NCBI GenBank assembly: GCA_026990595.1
Contig: JALXCZ010000052.1
Coordinates: forward strand, 1-64,000
Direction of reading: 5' to 3'
DNA from: Sulfurovum sp.
GTDB taxonomy: Bacteria > Campylobacterota > Campylobacteria > Campylobacterales > Sulfurovaceae
DNA: 64,000 nt
Positions within the stretch are counted from its first letter, which is position 1; every line of letters begins with the position of its first letter. Below the pieces are notes generated by a model. The model was given only the letters and a program-made list of their open reading frames with translations, searched no databases and had not been told where the DNA came from. Both the position numbers and the translations under genes were made by a program. This document shows positions 61,175 through 64,000 of this stretch, one piece after another.

Positions 61175-62350
61175 TTACCAATTCACTTCTGTTGTGAACA
61201 ATACTTTTTCATTTTCTGTATTACCTGCTTTTTCATCTTTTTGATAATCTACAACAAACTCAACATTTTTATTGTATTTATAGGCAATACCGGCAATGGT
61301 TGTCTTCTTCTCTACATCACTGTCAAGAGTGTAGTCATCATATCTACCAAGAAGATTCCAGCCATTCAAGCTGTCTGCAAGTGTTTTAAGTCTAAACTCG
61401 CCATTGACTGACCAGCCATCACCTTTTCTGCTTGCATCTGCTTTATCTGCCTTAATATACTGTGCAGCAAAGAGAAATTCAGGTTGATTATACACTGCAT
61501 GTACTCCATACCATACATAATCACCATCAGCATCTCCTACTTTACTCTCATCTTGACCATATTGACCAAAGAAAGAAACGTCTGCATACGTATCATCGCT
61601 GTGCGCATGTCCTTTGCCTGTACCTAAAAGATGCCCTGTCAATCTCCATGCAGCCCTTAGCCCTTCGCCATCTTCAACACCATGGTAACCAGCTCCATTA
61701 AATACACCTAGTTCAGAAGAAAAGTAGTCTGTTTTTGTTTTGAAATTTACACCATAGTCAGAAGAAGTATGTAAATGTCCGCCATTATGTTGCTCACCAA
61801 ATGTTTCACTGATAGATCTGTATTTCCATCCATGATGCTCTTCAAAGTCAAGCCATGGAGTATGTGCCAAACCAAGCTCTACACCAGTAAACGGTAAAAC
61901 ATTATTTAAATAAAGATAAGCATACTTCACTCTTACATCTAAAGAGCCTTTATCAAAATTACTGTTTTGTTTAGCATCCAAAGTTACTCTCATATAACTT
62001 TTTGGATCATCAAAGAAATATCCTTTAACTTGTACATAGTTTCTACTTAGCCCAAATTTATTGGTTCTGTGTCCAGTCACATCCTTATTGCTTAAAAAAT
62101 GAATATAGTGTGTTCCTGAAAATGCCAACTTTGATGCTTTTGCTGCTACAGGTGTCCCCTGGGGAGCAATAGTTGCCACAGGAGAAACATTTTTACCGGA
62201 TTTTTGTGCTTCAAGTTTCTCAATTTTCTTCATCATCTGAGCCATTTGAGCTTTAAGTGTAGCAAGTTCTGAACCTGTGCTTGCCGTTGCGGCCGTAGTC
62301 ATAGTAGCGATTGTCGCTGCTGAGAGTAAGATTTTTTTAAGATTCGTCAT
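61175..62350 (-). CDS. outer-membrane porin
   Basis: A 391-aa protein. Signal peptide about residues 1-24 (ending ATAS). A coiled coil follows at about 25-50 (ELATLKAQMAQMMKKIEKL), as in trimeric porins. The rest is beta-strand-like (SYMRVTLDAKQN, YAYLYLNNVLPF, VEFVVDYQKD) and ends in aromatic VNW, as outer-membrane barrels do. It may be an anion or phosphate channel, given the shared promoter with pit. Substrate specificity is inferred. Confidence 0.8.
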   Translation of the reverse strand: MTNLKKILLSAATIATMTTAATASTGSELATLKAQMAQMMKKIEKLEAQKSGKNVSPVATIAPQGTPVAAKASKLAFSGTHYIHFLSNKDVTGHRTNKFGLSRNYVQVKGYFFDDPKSYMRVTLDAKQNSNFDKGSLDVRVKYAYLYLNNVLPFTGVELGLAHTPWLDFEEHHGWKYRSISETFGEQHNGGHLHTSSDYGVNFKTKTDYFSSELGVFNGAGYHGVEDGEGLRAAWRLTGHLLGTGKGHAHSDDTYADVSFFGQYGQDESKVGDADGDYVWYGVHAVYNQPEFLFAAQYIKADKADASRKGDGWSVNGEFRLKTLADSLNGWNLLGRYDDYTLDSDVEKKTTIAGIAYKYNKNVEFVVDYQKDEKAGNTENEKVLFTTEVNW

Positions 62351-62420
62351 TTAGTGCCTCACTGTACTGAATTTTAATTCTTGTCATTTTCTAACTTCCT
62401 TGTTTGTTTTTTGTGCAGGA

Positions 62421-62452
62421 AGTATAGAAAAAATTAGTTACAAAATGGTTAC
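62421..62452 (-). promoter_or_regulatory. direct-repeat promoter of the porin gene
   Basis: GTAACCATTTTGTAACTA (62435-62452), then 8 nt (ATTTTTTC), then TATACT (62421-62426). The start codon is at 62350. The spacing is identical to pit and even the T-run between the elements is shared. Confidence 0.65.
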
Positions 62453-62513
62453 ATGAATTACGATTTGATTATTATATTACCCCGCTAAGTAAATACCTCA
62501 GAATAACCTAGGA

Positions 62514-63044
62514 TCATTCATTTGGGTAAAGATTGTGCTTGGCACCTTTTTCATCCAAATATTCTACCATTTTTTTCTGCCCGAGTTTTTTCGCGTAATC
62601 TTTTGCACTCATCCCGGAAGCATCTGTCGCATTCAAGTCTGCGCCATGTTCAAGCAGAAGTTCTACCATTTCAGTATCATTGAAACACGAAGCCAAAAGC
62701 AGAGGAAGTATACCGCTTCTTCTTTTGGTACTGTTCAGATCCACACCTTTATCGATACAGAGCTGTACAATATCTTTTCGTTTGAATTTAATAGCGGTAT
62801 CAAGTGCAGAGATCTTATCATTATCAAGTTGATAAATATCTACACCATACTCTAAAAGAAGTTTGATCGCTTCTAAAGAAGCTTGTGTACGTATAGCATA
62901 AAAAAGTAAGCCTATTTCATCAGGTTCATCAAGTTCATACTCCTCCCCTATAATAATAGGCTGATCAAGATCAACCCCCTGCTCAAGCAAAGCTCTCATT
63001 TTTACAAGAGAATCATGTTCCATAGCAACTAAAAGTTCTTTCAT
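62514..63044 (-). CDS. ankyrin-repeat protein
   Basis: A 176-aa protein with about four ankyrin repeats: SLVKMRALLEQGVDLD, ASLEAIKLLLEYGVDIY, DIVQLCIDKGVDLN and EMVELLLEHGADLNATD. No signal peptide is present, so it is cytoplasmic and likely binds a protein partner. The start ATG has AGGAG upstream. It is not in an operon with clear partners. Confidence 0.82.
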   Translation of the reverse strand: MKELLVAMEHDSLVKMRALLEQGVDLDQPIIIGEEYELDEPDEIGLLFYAIRTQASLEAIKLLLEYGVDIYQLDNDKISALDTAIKFKRKDIVQLCIDKGVDLNSTKRRSGILPLLLASCFNDTEMVELLLEHGADLNATDASGMSAKDYAKKLGQKKMVEYLDEKGAKHNLYPNE

Positions 63045-63054
63045 TTTCTCTCCT

Positions 63055-63086
63055 GTTATAGGTTTGTAATACTTTTACTTTACAAT
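63055..63086 (+). promoter_or_regulatory. direct-repeat promoter of the 42-aa ORF
   Basis: GTTATAGGTTTGTAATAC (63055-63072), then 8 nt (TTTTACTT), then TACAAT (63081-63086), on the plus strand. The first half-site departs from GTAAY; the second is the same GTAATAC as at pit and rhs. A GTTCTT-A-AAGAAC palindrome lies just downstream. Confidence 0.5.
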
Positions 63087-63127
63087 TTTCATGTTCTTAA
63101 AGAACAAAATTCAAAAAAGGAGCCGAG

Positions 63128-63256
63128 ATGAAAATAAGCACAATACTTAAAAAGATCGTCAAAAAAGACGGGAAACATTCATTGACTGCAAGAAGAGTCA
63201 ACACATTGAGATCTTCCAAAGAGTTCAACTACCTTGTAGACAGCAGCAAAGCTTAA
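63128..63256 (+). CDS. 42-aa basic peptide
   Basis: A small ORF with a strong AAGGAG ribosome binding site 5 nt before its ATG. It begins MKISTILKKIVKKDGKHS, is rich in Lys and Arg, and ends EFNYLVDSSKA. It has no membrane segment and could be an amphipathic helix or an RNA/DNA-binding peptide. It is read opposite to its neighbours and has its own direct-repeat promoter. Function unknown. Confidence 0.6.
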   Translation: MKISTILKKIVKKDGKHSLTARRVNTLRSSKEFNYLVDSSKA

Positions 63257-63272
63257 TAGATCAATACTTCAC

Positions 63273-63584
63273 TTATGAACCAAAAGGGTTCATTCCACCC
63301 ATCATTCCAATAGCCTGAGATTTTTTATTGTCCTCAACCATTTTATTGACATCATTCATTGCTGAGATCAATAATATTTGTAAAGACTCTTTGTCTTCCA
63401 TCAAACTCTCATCTATATTCAGATCAATGATCTCTCCTGCACCATTAGCTTTGACTTCTATCAATCCACCGCCTGCTTTGGCTGTGAGTTCCACATTTTT
63501 AGCCTGCTCCTGGAGCTCTTTTGCTTTATCCTGCATCTGCTCCATCATTTTGCCCATATTACCCAAGTCAAGACCTTCAAACAT
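63273..63584 (-). CDS. YbaB/EbfC-family nucleoid protein
   Basis: A 103-aa protein. GKMMEQMQDKAKELQEQAKN at the start and VKANGAGEIIDLNIDESLM in the middle are the family motifs. It ends with a Met/Gly-rich tail (GMMGGMNPFGS). Proteins of this family are small dimers that bind DNA. It follows panD by 17 nt and is probably co-transcribed with it. Confidence 0.92.
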   Translation of the reverse strand: MFEGLDLGNMGKMMEQMQDKAKELQEQAKNVELTAKAGGGLIEVKANGAGEIIDLNIDESLMEDKESLQILLISAMNDVNKMVEDNKKSQAIGMMGGMNPFGS

Positions 63585-63601
63585 TTAAAAACCTTTGCAT
63601 A

Positions 63602-63970
63602 CTATTCTAATCCCTCAAATTCTTGGGCAATACTGTTATCATCATCCAAAATAACGATCTTGGGCACATACTTGTCTGCCTCTTCTTCTGTCATCGTTGC
63701 ATAAGCGATAATAATGATCTTATCTCCCTTATGCACTTTTCTTGCAGCTGCTCCGTTTAAACAGATATCGCCTTTGTCTCTCTCCCCGGGGATAATGTAG
63801 GTAGAAAAACGTTCACCGTTATTGACATTGACAATATCGATTTTTTGTCCGACACGCATATTTGCAGCATCCAAAAGATTTTGATCGATGGTAATAGAAC
63901 CTACATAATTCAGGTTTGCATCGGTTACAGTAGCTCTATGTAATTTAGAATAAAGCATGGTGATGTTCAT
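63602..63970 (-). CDS. panD: aspartate 1-decarboxylase
   Basis: A 122-aa proenzyme if started at [13 protein letters not shown] lies 8 nt upstream. With this start the self-cleavage site Gly24-Ser25 in NYVGSITID falls at its standard number. [21 protein letters not shown] is also typical. The protein cuts itself to form the pyruvoyl cofactor and makes beta-alanine for pantothenate and CoA. It is the first gene of a pair with ybaB. Confidence 0.95.
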   Translation of the reverse strand: MNITMLYSKLHRATVTDANLNYVGSITIDQNLLDAANMRVGQKIDIVNVNNGERFSTYIIPGERDKGDICLNGAAARKVHKGDKIIIIAYATMTEEEADKYVPKIVILDDDNSIAQEFEGLE

Positions 63971-64000
63971 AATCATATTCCTATGTGTTAATTATCGGGA

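Overview
The window looks like a chromosome segment of a Campylobacterota (epsilonproteobacterial) bacterium, most like Sulfurovum or Sulfurimonas. This is inferred from gene content: a complete nuo operon with two nuoG genes and a non-canonical electron-input subunit, small AT-leaning genes, and a poly-G contingency tract. No 16S gene is present, so the genus is not proven.

Layout. 1-7783: an RHS (polymorphic toxin) locus read on the minus strand. It has a large RHS lipoprotein gene whose start sits behind a G8 tract that puts it out of frame, a lysozyme-like C-terminal tip with a secreted partner gene, and a second, short RHS gene with its own signal peptide and a Tae4-like amidase tip, followed by a lipoprotein gene. 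The locus lies between nuoN and a decayed 146-bp copy of part of nuoN. 7937-25405: the nuo operon (A, B, C, D, an E-like protein, a GltD-like flavoprotein, G, G, H-N). 25570-29771: rhodanese, a repetitive peptidoglycan-binding protein, an AAA ATPase and a DUF1566 protein. 29775-38009: an N-acetylglucosamine-type PTS (HPr-EI fusion, EIICB, EIIA) with nagA, a tiny membrane peptide and a two-component system. 38020-43485: a lipid-use cassette (secreted lipase, FadL, acyl-CoA ligase), nfo and a lipoprotein. 43578-52474: two tRNA-Glu, tRNA-Ala and housekeeping genes (ppiC, PP-loop ATPase, dnaG, lapB-like, rnhA, rnc, aroC, rnhB). 52514-56832: an accessory block with a Septu-like ATPase/HNH pair bracketed by REP palindromes, a REP-associated tyrosine transposase and a HigBA-like toxin-antitoxin pair. 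56863-64000: recQ, a pit phosphate transporter with an OmpR-type regulator, a porin, an ankyrin protein, ybaB and panD.

The most interesting signal is a shared promoter architecture. Seven promoters carry an 18-bp direct repeat of the type GTAAY-N6-GTAAY (11-bp period) exactly 8 nt upstream of a -10 hexamer. They precede pit, the porin, the RR/HK pair, the phase-variable RHS lipoprotein, the peptidoglycan-binding repeat protein, a small secreted protein and a 42-aa ORF. The arrangement matches how PhoB-class regulators bind, and suggests one regulon covering phosphate uptake, envelope proteins and the toxin locus. The second notable structure is six 26-bp GTAG-headed REP palindromes that bracket the Septu-like pair and its neighbouring REP transposase.

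Two small genes not normally called (32 and 42 aa) have good ribosome binding sites. All alignments were made by eye; no database search was possible.
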